Below, one piece after another: positions 24,528 through 32,320 of a stretch of DNA of 38,262 bases. The stretch covers positions 28,624 through 66,885 of the forward strand of contig MGAN01000008.1 of the NCBI GenBank assembly GCA_001789745.1. Reading direction: 5' to 3'. This stretch comes from Candidatus Roizmanbacteria bacterium RIFCSPLOWO2_01_FULL_40_13 (GTDB taxonomy: Bacteria > Patescibacteriota > Microgenomatia > UBA1406 > GWC2-37-13). The notes under the pieces were generated by a model. It did not search any database and was not told the DNA's origin. It worked only from the letters and a program-made list of their open reading frames with translations. The translations under genes were made by a program, and so were the position numbers. Within the stretch, counting starts at the first letter, position 1, and each line of letters begins with the position of its first letter.

Positions 24528-25517
24528 ATGACAATTTTAGTAACCGGTGGCGCGGGATTTATCGGATCTCATCTCTGTGAACGATTAATTAAAGAAGATT
24601 ATAATCTTATCTGCGTCGATAATTTGACCACCGGTTTAAAAATAACTCTTAATTCTTTGCTAAAAAATCCCCGATTTAAATTTATCAATCATGATGTCGT
24701 CAAACCCTTAAATATAAAAAGTAAAGTCGATGCGATTTTCCATCTCGCTTCCCCTGCTTCTCCAAATCACCATAGTAAAATCAGCTATCTTGCCCTTCCA
24801 ATGGCAACGATGTTGGTAAATACTACCGGTACTTTAAATTGCTTGGAGCTTGCTAAAAGAAATCATGCCAGGTTCTTGTTTGCGTCTACTTCGGAAGTTT
24901 ACGGAAATCCGCTCGAGCACCCTCAAAAAGAATCCTATAACGGTAATGTTTCCACAACGAGTCCCCGAGCTGTCTATGACGAAGCCAAACGCTTTGGAGA
25001 AACAATCTCCTATTATTTTTACCGAAATGAAAAGGTTGATGTTAGAATCGCTCGTATTTTTAATACCTATGGACCACGGATGCTTAAAGCAGATATGCGC
25101 ATGATCATAAAATTTGTCACACAGGCGATCAGCGGTAAGCCGCTGACTATCTACGGTAACGGCAAACAGACTAGATCGCTTTGTTACATCGATGATATGG
25201 TAGTGGGATTAATGCGATTGATGTTTTACCCAAATACCAAAGGTGAAATAATAAATTTAGGATCGGAGAAAGAAAACACAGTTCTACAATACGCACAAAT
25301 GATAATAAAACTAACCGGATCCAAAAGTAAGATCATCTTTAGTGAACCACTACCTGAAAATGATCCTTTGCAGAGAAGACCAGATATCAGCAAGGCAAAA
25401 AAATTGTTAAATTGGAAACCAAAAACCAGTCTTGAAATTGGTCTGCAAAAAATGATTAACTATATATACCCGTCTTCCTCCGATTTGCAGCTTGCCCAGC
25501 GCGAAAAAGCGGATTAG
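24528..25517 (+). CDS. UDP-glucuronate decarboxylase (UDP-xylose synthase)
   Basis: A 329-residue SDR enzyme of the UXS type, converting UDP-glucuronate to UDP-xylose. It carries VTGGAGFIGSHLCERL, HLASPASPNHH (the UXS form of this loop), ASTSEVYGNPLEHPQ, the catalytic YDEAKRFGE and NTYGPRM, then GNGKQTRSLCYIDD. It directly follows ugd, which makes its substrate. The last 18 residues (from YIYPSSSDLQ to EKAD) and the stop codon are encoded by the first hairpin of repeat R3, so the natural C-terminus was replaced or extended by the repeat. Confidence 0.88.
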   Translation: MTILVTGGAGFIGSHLCERLIKEDYNLICVDNLTTGLKITLNSLLKNPRFKFINHDVVKPLNIKSKVDAIFHLASPASPNHHSKISYLALPMATMLVNTTGTLNCLELAKRNHARFLFASTSEVYGNPLEHPQKESYNGNVSTTSPRAVYDEAKRFGETISYYFYRNEKVDVRIARIFNTYGPRMLKADMRMIIKFVTQAISGKPLTIYGNGKQTRSLCYIDDMVVGLMRLMFYPNTKGEIINLGSEKENTVLQYAQMIIKLTGSKSKIIFSEPLPENDPLQRRPDISKAKKLLNWKPKTSLEIGLQKMINYIYPSSSDLQLAQREKAD

Positions 25518-25568
25518 ACGAGTATATACTGAGTAACTCGGTTGTAAACCTTAAGTTATCGAAGTATA
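25465..25568 (+). repeat. Two-hairpin TATACCC element, copy R3 (overlaps UDP-xylose synthase end)
   Basis: 104 bases. First hairpin from TATACCCGTCTTCC to GGATTAGACGAGTATA with GCGCGAAAAAGCG near its tip; second from TATACTGAGTAACT to AGTTATCGAAGTATA. It matches R4 in reverse over nearly its whole length and shares ends, length and layout with R1/R2. It supplies the stop codon of the upstream gene and ends 14 bases before the next ATG. Confidence 0.8.
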
Positions 25569-25582
25569 ACGTATTCAAAATT

Positions 25583-26689
25583 ATGAGAAGGGCTGTAGTT
25601 GTGGTGCCGACTTACAATGAAGCGGGAAATATCGAGAAAATAATCCCGCAAGTTTTCCAAGCAACAGCAGGTATAACAAACTGGGAGTTCCATATACTGG
25701 TTGTAGATAGCAATTCTCCCGACAAAACTGCTTACATTGTCAAAAAATTAACCTCTAAATACCCTCGACTTCATCTTCTTCGTGTAGAAAAAGAGGGATT
25801 GGGGAAAGCCTATACTCAAGGCTTTAACTATGCCATCGACAAATTTTCACCTTTTCTGCTTTTTGAGATAGACGCTGATCTTTCACACGACCCGCTATTA
25901 ATACCCAAGTTTATCAAAGAAATAGAACAAGGAGCAGATTTGGTCATAGGATCGCGCTATATCAAAGATGGTTCTATACCTAAGAATTGGGCGATCCATC
26001 GCAAAATTTTCTCGGTTGTGGGTAATATAATAGTTAGGCTCGGGTTTATGAAGTTAAATATCACCGACTGGACGGGAGGATATAGAGCCATCAAATCCTG
26101 GATAATTAAAAACTCCGTACCCTTTATCAAAAATTACCACGGGTATGTCTATCAAATTGCCCTACTCGATCGGGCGATTAAAAGTGGAGCCAGGATCAGC
26201 CAAATACCCATCCGGTTTAAAGACCGCAAGATCGGCAAATCCAAAATTAATACGGGTCAATTTATCTTGAATATCTTCGCTTATATTTTTTTTAACTCAT
26301 CTTTTATCAAGTTTTCTTCGGTTGGTTTTATCGGCTTTTTTATTGACTTTGGTATTTCTTATTTATTTATCGAGAGACTAAAATCAGCCGTTTGGCTTGG
26401 TACTTTGTTTAGCACCGAAACCGCTATTATTTCAAATTTCTGGTTAAATAACTCTTGGAGCTTCTCCCATAAAAAGCTGGAAAATAGTCTTAGGTTAATG
26501 CTTCCCAGCTTTTTAAAATTTAATCTTGTTTCCTCCGGATCAATCTTGATTCAAACGCTGGGAATCCAGTTGGCAGTCAATTTCTTTGGGAAAAAATTAT
26601 GGTATTTCTATAAAATTGTCGTTATCGTCTTCATCGTCATCCCGTACTCCTATATCCTCTACAATAAATTCGTCTGGAAGGAAAAATAA
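25583..26689 (+). CDS. Polyprenol-phosphate sugar synthase (DPM1-like GT2) fused to GtrA
   Basis: A 368-residue two-domain protein. The N-terminal GT2 domain shows VVVPTYNEAGNIEKII, the nucleotide-binding region, EIDADLSHDP with the DxD-type motif (about residues 95-104) and GSRYIKDGSIPKNW, typical of dolichol/polyprenol-phosphate mannose synthases. The C-terminal GtrA domain (about 245-368) has four membrane segments and thought to help flip the lipid-linked sugar. It should make a polyprenyl-phosphate hexose used by GT39-like enzymes such as the one at 12015. Sugar identity is not determinable. It starts 14 bases after repeat R3. Confidence 0.88.
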   Translation: MRRAVVVVPTYNEAGNIEKIIPQVFQATAGITNWEFHILVVDSNSPDKTAYIVKKLTSKYPRLHLLRVEKEGLGKAYTQGFNYAIDKFSPFLLFEIDADLSHDPLLIPKFIKEIEQGADLVIGSRYIKDGSIPKNWAIHRKIFSVVGNIIVRLGFMKLNITDWTGGYRAIKSWIIKNSVPFIKNYHGYVYQIALLDRAIKSGARISQIPIRFKDRKIGKSKINTGQFILNIFAYIFFNSSFIKFSSVGFIGFFIDFGISYLFIERLKSAVWLGTLFSTETAIISNFWLNNSWSFSHKKLENSLRLMLPSFLKFNLVSSGSILIQTLGIQLAVNFFGKKLWYFYKIVVIVFIVIPYSYILYNKFVWKEK

Positions 26690-27550
26690 TTATTGTTTTT
26701 CAGCATACTGACTTGATACCCATCCCTCTTTTCCTTTTTCATACTCGATTTTGTACCAACCGTTTTGTTCATCCAGTAATTCAAAATCTGCTCCCGGGGA
26801 AACCCGTGCCGATTCCGAAGCACTGGTGGTCGGACCTTCTCTTACCCGTAAAAATCCGGTTTCTGTATCTTTAATTAAAATTGTAGTTTTTGTTGTGGCG
26901 CTTTCAGTCGCTTGCTTACTCTCTTCTGTCTTTCCTGCTTGTTCAGTTGCGCCTTGAGCGCTTTGATCGATTGCCAGTTTGAACATCGCATTCACTCTAA
27001 AGCCCGCATCAACATTTATCTTTTGTGTTCTTCGTAAGAATTTTGGCAAAAAGACTGTCAATTCATGGTCGCCCTTAAGTACATCGGACATGATTAAAGA
27101 CGCAATGCCTTTTTCGTCATTATCAAGATAAACTATGGCGCCTTGAGGTTCTGTTTCGATATAAATCTCTCCGTGGTTTGGGTCTTTGGGCGGCTTCTCC
27201 ATTTTGCTCGTCGTAAAAATCTCACCAGCTGAAGTCAAATCAGTACTTCCGAGCTCCCGATTAACATACGTCAAGGAGTTTTTATAGATATTGATCTTCT
27301 CTTGCCAAGAAGCGGTATCCGTGGCCGTACCCTCCGGAATCAATTTAAGCATGTACTCGCCGATTTTATATTTTTGCTCATAAGGAGTCTTGCCGATCGC
27401 CAGGTTATCGATAAATACACTGGAGACAGGAGAAGAAACAACTTTTATTCTTCCATAGACATTCTGACTGTCAAGGATAAAAAAACGCACAGCCACATAT
27501 CCGGCAAAACCAAGAAGCAGAATAGTAAGAAGTATAAGCTTTCCTTTCAT
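26690..27550 (-). CDS. Membrane-anchored PEGA and SH3-domain protein
   Basis: A 286-residue probable cell-surface protein. An N-terminal segment (about 5-25, LILLTILLLGFAGYVAV) is an uncleaved anchor or signal peptide without a lipobox Cys. Two PEGA-type repeats follow: GRIKVVSSPVSSVFIDNLAIGKTPYE (about 34-60) and GEIYIETEPQGAIVYLDNDEKG (about 127-148). After an Ala/Thr/Lys/Glu-rich linker comes a bacterial SH3 domain (about 225-286: TGFLRVREGPTTSAS, GWYKIEYEKGKEGWVSSQYA). PEGA and SH3b domains commonly bind cell-wall or surface ligands. It converges with the DPM1-GtrA gene with no gap; partners are unknown. Confidence 0.8.
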   Translation of the reverse strand: MKGKLILLTILLLGFAGYVAVRFFILDSQNVYGRIKVVSSPVSSVFIDNLAIGKTPYEQKYKIGEYMLKLIPEGTATDTASWQEKINIYKNSLTYVNRELGSTDLTSAGEIFTTSKMEKPPKDPNHGEIYIETEPQGAIVYLDNDEKGIASLIMSDVLKGDHELTVFLPKFLRRTQKINVDAGFRVNAMFKLAIDQSAQGATEQAGKTEESKQATESATTKTTILIKDTETGFLRVREGPTTSASESARVSPGADFELLDEQNGWYKIEYEKGKEGWVSSQYAEKQ

Positions 27551-27571
27551 ACTTCCTATTCTATTTAATAA

Positions 27572-27790
27572 TCTTGTTTAATTCAATACTATACCCATCT
27601 TGGATTAAAAACCAAATATTATCATTATTCCGGTGTCAGTGATGCGAATATTCTTAATTCTCATGGTATAAAAACAGTTAATCTCTGCGATGGTGTAGTT
27701 AACCCGCATACAACCGGCAAAAAAATATCAATCGATAGTTTGCTAAAAATGAAAAAAATAATATCTGCTATTATATACAGCAAATGGTAA
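27572..27790 (+). pseudogene. C-terminal remnant of an M20 (PepT-like) peptidase
   Basis: An open frame without a start codon translates to LGLKTKYYHYSGVSDANILN, then HGIKTVNLCDGVVNPHTTG and a final helix KKIISAIIYSKW before a stop. This matches the end of M20 tripeptidase-like enzymes: the (G)GSDAN segment, the GIPTVNLG strand, the metal-ligand His in VHTT(E), and the closing helix. Everything upstream, including the rest of the metal site, is missing; a TATACCCATCTT half-repeat lies at the break (27590-27601). The frame runs seven bases into argS. It is a gene relic, probably truncated by rearrangement at the repeat. Confidence 0.75.
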
Positions 27791-29490
27791 AAGCTCGTAT
27801 TCTTAATGACCTAAAATTTGCTTTAAAAAAAATCGGTGTTGGGGAGAAAGACGTGAGTCTTGAGCGTCCGGCAAATCCTGCATTTGGCGATTATGCAACC
27901 AGTGTCGCACTTAAACTCACCAAAGCTTTCAAAAAAAGTCCTCTTCAAATTGCTGAAGAGATAAAAAATTATCTGCCTAAGGATGATTTTGTTGAAAAAG
28001 TTGAGGTGATAAAACCCGGATTTATTAACTTCTGGATTTCTCCAAACTACTATATCTCACAGCTGGATAACTATACAAAAGGAAAGTTTTCTTATCCCGA
28101 CTATCAACTTGGGAAAAATAAAAAAATCATGATCGAGTTCGCCCATCCCAATACTCACAAACTTTTCCACATCGGTCATCTGCGCAATATCTCAATCGGG
28201 GAGTCGCTCGTCAGGATTTTTGAAGTTGTCGGCAATAAAATAATTCGTTCTAATTATCAGGGAGACATTGGGTTACATATTGCAAAATGTCTTTGGTATA
28301 TAAAGCATAAGATCTCGGAAAAAGAGCTTGACAAAATAAGAAAGAAGTCTCTTCATGAAAGGATGTTGTTTTTGGGCAAAGCCTACTCCCAAGGCCAGAT
28401 CGCCTTTGATGACGAAAACTTAAAAAAAAAGATAATAGAAGTCAACGGAATGGTCTATAAAAAACAGGGCGATATAATTCCCCTTTGGAAGGAAACGGTT
28501 AAATGGAGTTTCCAATATTTCGATCAAATTTATAAAAGACTCTACTCAAAATTTGATAGGCTCTATCCGGAAAGCGAATTTGCTGACAGAGGAATAGAAA
28601 TTTGTCTGTGGGCCGAAAAAGCCGGCATTCTAAAAAGGAGCAAAGGGGCGTTGGTTTTTAAAGGTAAACCATACGGCCTTGACACTCGGGTTTTTATCAA
28701 CAGTCTGGGTTACCCAACCTATGAAGGTAAAGAGCTGGCGCTGGCAGAAAAGGAATTTTCGGAATTTGGCGAATTGGACAAATGCATTCACGTTGTTACT
28801 CCCGAACAAAAGAGTTTCTTTAAGGTTACCTTCAAAGTAGAAGAACTGCTTGATGAAAAAAAATACAAAAACAAACAGTATCATCTTGCTTACGAATGGG
28901 TAAAACTGAAGGAGGGAAAAATGTCCTCGCGAACCGGAAATGTAGTTGAAGCAGAATGGCTTATTAATCAAGTCAGAGATAAAATTTTGGCAAAATTCAA
29001 TTGTGATAAAGCAACTGCCGAAATCATTGCCATTGCTGCGGTCAAATACTCTTTTTTGAAAAACAGCGTGTTCAATCAAATCGCTTTCGATATCAACGAA
29101 TCGGTATCGCTGGAAGGCAACTCCGGACCCTATCTGCTCTACACCTATGTCCGCACCCAAAGCGTTCTAAAAAAAGCTTATCACCGTCTAGACCACGGCC
29201 GCGGATTAGATGGTATATCTAAATTTAAAAAAGAGGAAAAAGAGTTGTTCCGGTCGCTGGCCGATTTTTCCGAAGTCGTCCATGAAGCTGCCAAAAATAT
29301 GGCACCCAATTTAATCGTCAACTACTTATATGATCTGGCGCAAAAATATAATTTGTTTTACCAAAAGCACAATATCTTGGAATCGGAAGGAAAAATAAAA
29401 AACCTCCGTTTACTTTTAACGAAAGCTACAGGTGAGATGATTAAAGAGGGATTATATTTGCTGGGAATAAAAACAGTTAACAAGATGTAA
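27784..29490 (+). CDS. argS: Arginyl-tRNA synthetase
   Basis: A class I synthetase of 568 residues. The N-terminal tRNA D-loop-binding domain precedes the HIGH motif in HPNTHKLFHIGHLRN (about 118-132); the KMSKS equivalent is KMSSRTGN (about 379-386), and the DALR anticodon-binding domain closes the protein (FSEVVHEAAKNMAPNLIVNYLYDLAQKYNLFY). Between SVLKKA and EEKELFRSL, in a surface linker, lie residues encoded by the GRGLDG palindrome (YHRLDHGRGLDGISKF). A TATTAT box ends nine bases upstream of the ATG. The start overlaps an M20 peptidase relic. Confidence 0.96.
   Translation: MVKARILNDLKFALKKIGVGEKDVSLERPANPAFGDYATSVALKLTKAFKKSPLQIAEEIKNYLPKDDFVEKVEVIKPGFINFWISPNYYISQLDNYTKGKFSYPDYQLGKNKKIMIEFAHPNTHKLFHIGHLRNISIGESLVRIFEVVGNKIIRSNYQGDIGLHIAKCLWYIKHKISEKELDKIRKKSLHERMLFLGKAYSQGQIAFDDENLKKKIIEVNGMVYKKQGDIIPLWKETVKWSFQYFDQIYKRLYSKFDRLYPESEFADRGIEICLWAEKAGILKRSKGALVFKGKPYGLDTRVFINSLGYPTYEGKELALAEKEFSEFGELDKCIHVVTPEQKSFFKVTFKVEELLDEKKYKNKQYHLAYEWVKLKEGKMSSRTGNVVEAEWLINQVRDKILAKFNCDKATAEIIAIAAVKYSFLKNSVFNQIAFDINESVSLEGNSGPYLLYTYVRTQSVLKKAYHRLDHGRGLDGISKFKKEEKELFRSLADFSEVVHEAAKNMAPNLIVNYLYDLAQKYNLFYQKHNILESEGKIKNLRLLLTKATGEMIKEGLYLLGIKTVNKM
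29179..29217 (+). repeat. GRGLDG-coding palindrome inside argS
   Basis: 39 bases with imperfect inverted ends (TATCACCGTCTA / TAGATGGTATA). The core ACGGCCGCGGATTAGATGGTA matches the pepN element at 19 of 21 bases. Its right end, GCGGATTAGATGG-TATA, also resembles the end of the first hairpin in R4 (GCGGATTAGATGGGTATA). Confidence 0.75.
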
Positions 29491-29590
29491 TACGGATTGC
29501 GGATTTTATTCGGATCATGCGGATATTCGGATTTTACAGAAATTCATCCGCATATCCGTGAATCCGCATATTATCTGCAGATCCGTATCA
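29490..29590. repeat. CGGAT/ATCCG palindromic repeat, copy 2 (argS-radA spacer)
   Basis: Left half TACGGATTGCGGATTTTATT with CGGAT units, right half ATCCGCATATCCGTGAATCC and CAGATCCGTATCA; the two fold back on each other. It has the same make-up as 5552-5655. It fills the spacer between the argS stop and the radA ATG and explains an apparent upstream extension of radA. Confidence 0.65.
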
Positions 29591-29595
29591 CAATT

Positions 29596-30888
29596 ATGGC
29601 ATTTTTTATCTGTACTCAATGCGGTTATGGCTCTGCTTCCTGGCTGGGGCGTTGTCCTAATTGTGGAGAATTTAACACTCTCAAAGAGACTCCTGCCTAT
29701 TTGCGTGATACCGAAAAATCAAGCAAAAAAGAAGAAGTTAAAAAGCTTTCATTTACCTCGCTGAATAAAATTCAGTCACTAAAAAAGTCCCGGCTGCGTA
29801 CCGGATTGTTTGAATTCGATCGGGTTTTAGGCGGTGGATTAATTCTTGGAGAAGTGGTGCTGCTTACCGGCGAACCGGGGGTTGGTAAGTCAACTTTGCT
29901 TCTTCAGTCATTTGCTCCGCTTGCTGCACTTTATATTTCAGGTGAAGAATCTGCCGAGCAGATAAAAGGTAGAATTGATCGGTTAAGATTAAAAAAGAAT
30001 AATTTCCTCTTTTCCGACACTCTTCAGGTTGAAGGCATCATTGATGGACTGGAAGAAATTAAAGACAAAGTCAATCTTTTGATAATAGATTCCATTCAGA
30101 CAGTCTATTCCAATCAATCTGACGGTACTCCCGGAAGCGTGTCTCAACTAAAAGAATCTGCCCTGAAACTGATTGGTGCCGCCAAAAGATTAAAAATCGC
30201 TGTTATTATTGTTGGTCATATCACCAAAAGCGGGGAGATTGCCGGGCCAAAAACTCTCGAACATCTGGTCGACTGTGTTCTGAATTTCGAAGGAGAAAAA
30301 GTCTCCAATTTCCGCCTACTTCGTGCCGGTAAAAATCGCTTCGGTCCAACCGATGAAATCGGAATCTTCGAGATGAAAGACTTTGGCTTAAGCGAAGTGA
30401 CAAACCCATTAATTTTTCTTGATCGGCTTGAAAAGTCAGAAGTTGGTAAAGCGATTGTCGGAGCTACGGAAGGAAAACGGTCGCTTTTTTTTGAAATTCA
30501 GACGTTGGCGGTTCCGTCCGTTCTTGCTATTCCCCGCAGGGTCGTCAAAGGACTCGATTATAATAAAGTCTTGCTTTTGCTGGCTGTGGTGCGGAAATAT
30601 TTGTCTCATCCTCTGGACAAATTCGATATTTATGTTAATGTCGTAGGCGGAGTAAATATTAAATCTACGGCTTCCGATCTGGGACTAATTGCATCACTAC
30701 TATCCTCTCTGAAGAATTTACCCTTGCCTAATAAATCACTTTTTATCGGAGAAGTCGGCTTGCTTGGTGAAATTCGCAATGTTTACCAACAGGAAAAAAT
30801 CATTAAGGAAGCAAATCGGTTGGGATTTAAAACCAGCTATTCGTCATCAAACTTATCTCACATAAAAATGTTAAAAAATCTTATTTAA
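29596..30888 (+). CDS. radA: DNA repair protein RadA
   Basis: RadA is a RecA-like ATPase that promotes branch migration during recombination. From the ATG at 29596 the protein has 430 residues and opens with the C4 zinc finger CTQCGYGSASWLGRCPNCGEF. The Walker A is GEPGVGKST, the Walker B region LLIIDSIQTVYS, and the RadA-specific KNRFG motif is present (AGKNRFGPTDEIG). The C-terminal Lon-like domain has no protease residues, as usual. An upstream in-frame start at 29497 would translate the CGGAT palindrome and was rejected. Confidence 0.95.
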   Translation: MAFFICTQCGYGSASWLGRCPNCGEFNTLKETPAYLRDTEKSSKKEEVKKLSFTSLNKIQSLKKSRLRTGLFEFDRVLGGGLILGEVVLLTGEPGVGKSTLLLQSFAPLAALYISGEESAEQIKGRIDRLRLKKNNFLFSDTLQVEGIIDGLEEIKDKVNLLIIDSIQTVYSNQSDGTPGSVSQLKESALKLIGAAKRLKIAVIIVGHITKSGEIAGPKTLEHLVDCVLNFEGEKVSNFRLLRAGKNRFGPTDEIGIFEMKDFGLSEVTNPLIFLDRLEKSEVGKAIVGATEGKRSLFFEIQTLAVPSVLAIPRRVVKGLDYNKVLLLLAVVRKYLSHPLDKFDIYVNVVGGVNIKSTASDLGLIASLLSSLKNLPLPNKSLFIGEVGLLGEIRNVYQQEKIIKEANRLGFKTSYSSSNLSHIKMLKNLI

Positions 30889-30925
30889 ATGAAAAAAAAC
30901 GAATCCGGGCTCACCAGAAGAACAT

Positions 30926-31549
30926 CTACTCCTTTCTGATAAACTTCTTTTTAAACACCGACTTTCTGCCATTGGCGCCGACCACCTCGATCGCTAATTC
31001 ATTTTCTCCCGGTTTAAGAGGGAAAACATATTCAAACAATCCATCGCTGTTCTGAAAAATCCTTTCTCCAAAGACGGTAATCGTTGCATCTTTTTCGGTC
31101 TTTCCCAATATCTTCACGCTCTCCTTTTTTTTAAAAGTATCGCCTTCCGGAGCTAAGATGCTAACTTTGGCTGGAGAAAAATATTGTTTTAATTGGAACC
31201 CAAAATAAGCGAAAAAAACTAAAAAAATAAGGATGATTATTGTGATAAATATTTTTCGGGTTTCAGGTGTGAAGTAGCTGCCGGCAAGTCTCCGCTTAAA
31301 ATTTATCGATTCGAGCTTCTCATAATCCCTCCTGAAAAAAGCAAGGGCGTTGCTTGAATTAAGGCCTAAATATCGGGAATAGTTTTTGATAATTCCGGAG
31401 ATATAGATTTTAGATGAAAAAATTTTCCAGTTATTTTCCTCAACCGCAGTTAGGAATTTAATCCTTACTTTTATTGCTTTTTCTATATCTTTTAACTCCA
31501 GTCCTAACTTTTCTCTTTGTTTTTTTAGAATTTCACCTACTGACAACAT
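30926..31549 (-). CDS. RodZ-like HTH membrane protein
   Basis: A 207-residue single-span protein. Residues 1-75 form the HTH_25-type domain found in RodZ (SVGEILKKQREKLGLELKDIEKAI, then the FLTAVEENNWKIFSSKIYISGIIKNYSRYLGL pattern). A membrane segment (about 107-124, IFITIIILIFLVFFAYFGF) leads to an external domain of about 75 residues with an Ig-like pattern (KVSILAPEGDTFKKKE... LKPGENELAIEVVGANGRK), similar to domains seen in RodZ-like proteins of CPR bacteria. RodZ links MreB to cell-wall synthesis in rods; mreB is not in the window. Lies downstream of efp across repeat R4. Confidence 0.75.
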   Translation of the reverse strand: MLSVGEILKKQREKLGLELKDIEKAIKVRIKFLTAVEENNWKIFSSKIYISGIIKNYSRYLGLNSSNALAFFRRDYEKLESINFKRRLAGSYFTPETRKIFITIIILIFLVFFAYFGFQLKQYFSPAKVSILAPEGDTFKKKESVKILGKTEKDATITVFGERIFQNSDGLFEYVFPLKPGENELAIEVVGANGRKSVFKKKFIRKE

Positions 31550-31595
31550 TCATCATGTAACACCTAACATGAAACACTTAACTTTTCAGCAGTTA

Positions 31596-31698
31596 TATAC
31601 TTCGATAACTCAGGTTTGCGAATGAGTTACTCGGTATATACCCATCTAATCCGCTTTTTCGCTCTGACTAGCTGCAAATCGTAAGTAAGATGGGTATA
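31596..31698 (-). repeat. Two-hairpin TATACCC element, copy R4 (reversed)
   Basis: On the minus strand: first hairpin from TATACCCATCTTAC to GATTAGATGGGTATA with GAGCGAAAAAGCG near its tip, second from TATACCGAGTAACTC to GAGTTATCGAAGTATA; 103 bases. Closely similar to R3. It lies between efp and the RodZ-like gene, both minus strand, so its orientation relative to transcription is the same as R1-R3. Confidence 0.8.
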
Positions 31699-31716
31699 TG
31701 TTACATGTTATATGTT

Positions 31717-32283
31717 TTATGTTTTTACTCTTTCCACATACTCTCCTGTTTCAGGATTTACCGATACTGTATCTCCGACCTTGACGAATAGTGGCACTTG
31801 GACTTCGACTCCGGTCTCGAGTTTGGCAGGTTTTTTAGCGCCGGTTACTCTATCACCTTTAATTCCCGCTTCCGTTGCAACAACCTTCAGTTTCACACTT
31901 AAAGGAGGTCTGACGGTAAGAGGATTATCCTTTTGTAAATAAACGAAATATTTTTTACCTTCCTGAAAAAAATCCGCCGCATCTCCGACTACACTAAGAG
32001 GAATTTGATACTGCTGATAGCTTCTTTCATTCATAAAATGCAGGTTCTGTCCGTCTTTATATAAAAACTGCATTTCAATACTGTCAATCTGAGCCACCTC
32101 GACGGTTTCGTTAGTCTTGAAAGTATAGTCTATGTTCTTGGCTGAAAGTAGATTCTTTATCCTTGTTTTCATCAGGGCCGATCCTTTGCCCGGAGAATAA
32201 AATTCTGCTTTCTGAAGCTGCCAGATTGCATTCTGATAATGGATAAAGTCCCCTTTTTTTAGATTGCCTGCGTTTGTATGCAT
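31717..32283 (-). CDS. efp: Elongation factor P
   Basis: EF-P relieves ribosome stalling at consecutive prolines. The 188-residue protein has the KOW-like domain I with the functional loop YSPGKGSALMKTRIKNL, whose tip Lys33 corresponds to the beta-lysylated Lys34 of E. coli; OB domains II and III follow, ending in GDTVSVNPETGEYVERVKT. The loop sequence PGKG is of the type recognised by EpmA, and an EpmA-like gene lies directly upstream on the same strand, supporting modification. Spacing between the two genes is 25 bases, filled by a palindrome. Confidence 0.95.
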   Translation of the reverse strand: MHTNAGNLKKGDFIHYQNAIWQLQKAEFYSPGKGSALMKTRIKNLLSAKNIDYTFKTNETVEVAQIDSIEMQFLYKDGQNLHFMNERSYQQYQIPLSVVGDAADFFQEGKKYFVYLQKDNPLTVRPPLSVKLKVVATEAGIKGDRVTGAKKPAKLETGVEVQVPLFVKVGDTVSVNPETGEYVERVKT

Positions 32284-32293
32284 AAATTCTTGT

Positions 32294-32320
32294 GTAGAGA
32301 CGAGTACATTACGTCTCTAC
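32294..32320. repeat. Perfect 27-base palindrome GTAGAGACG-N9-CGTCTCTAC
   Basis: Two perfect 9-base arms separated by nine bases, bridging the end of epmA and the epmA-efp spacer. On the minus strand it supplies the last codons (V-E-T) and the TAA stop of epmA. There is no U-tract, so it is not a canonical terminator. Repeats with GTAGAGACG arms occur in many bacterial genomes (recollection, not checked). Confidence 0.7.

Noticed and set aside
28630-29160. Long minus-strand frame (176 codons) opposite argS
   Set aside because: Antisense shadow of a clearly conserved coding region; composition follows the argS codons.
29497-29595. Upstream in-frame extension of radA
   Set aside because: It would translate the CGGAT/ATCCG palindrome and place 33 residues ahead of the zinc finger that normally begins RadA.
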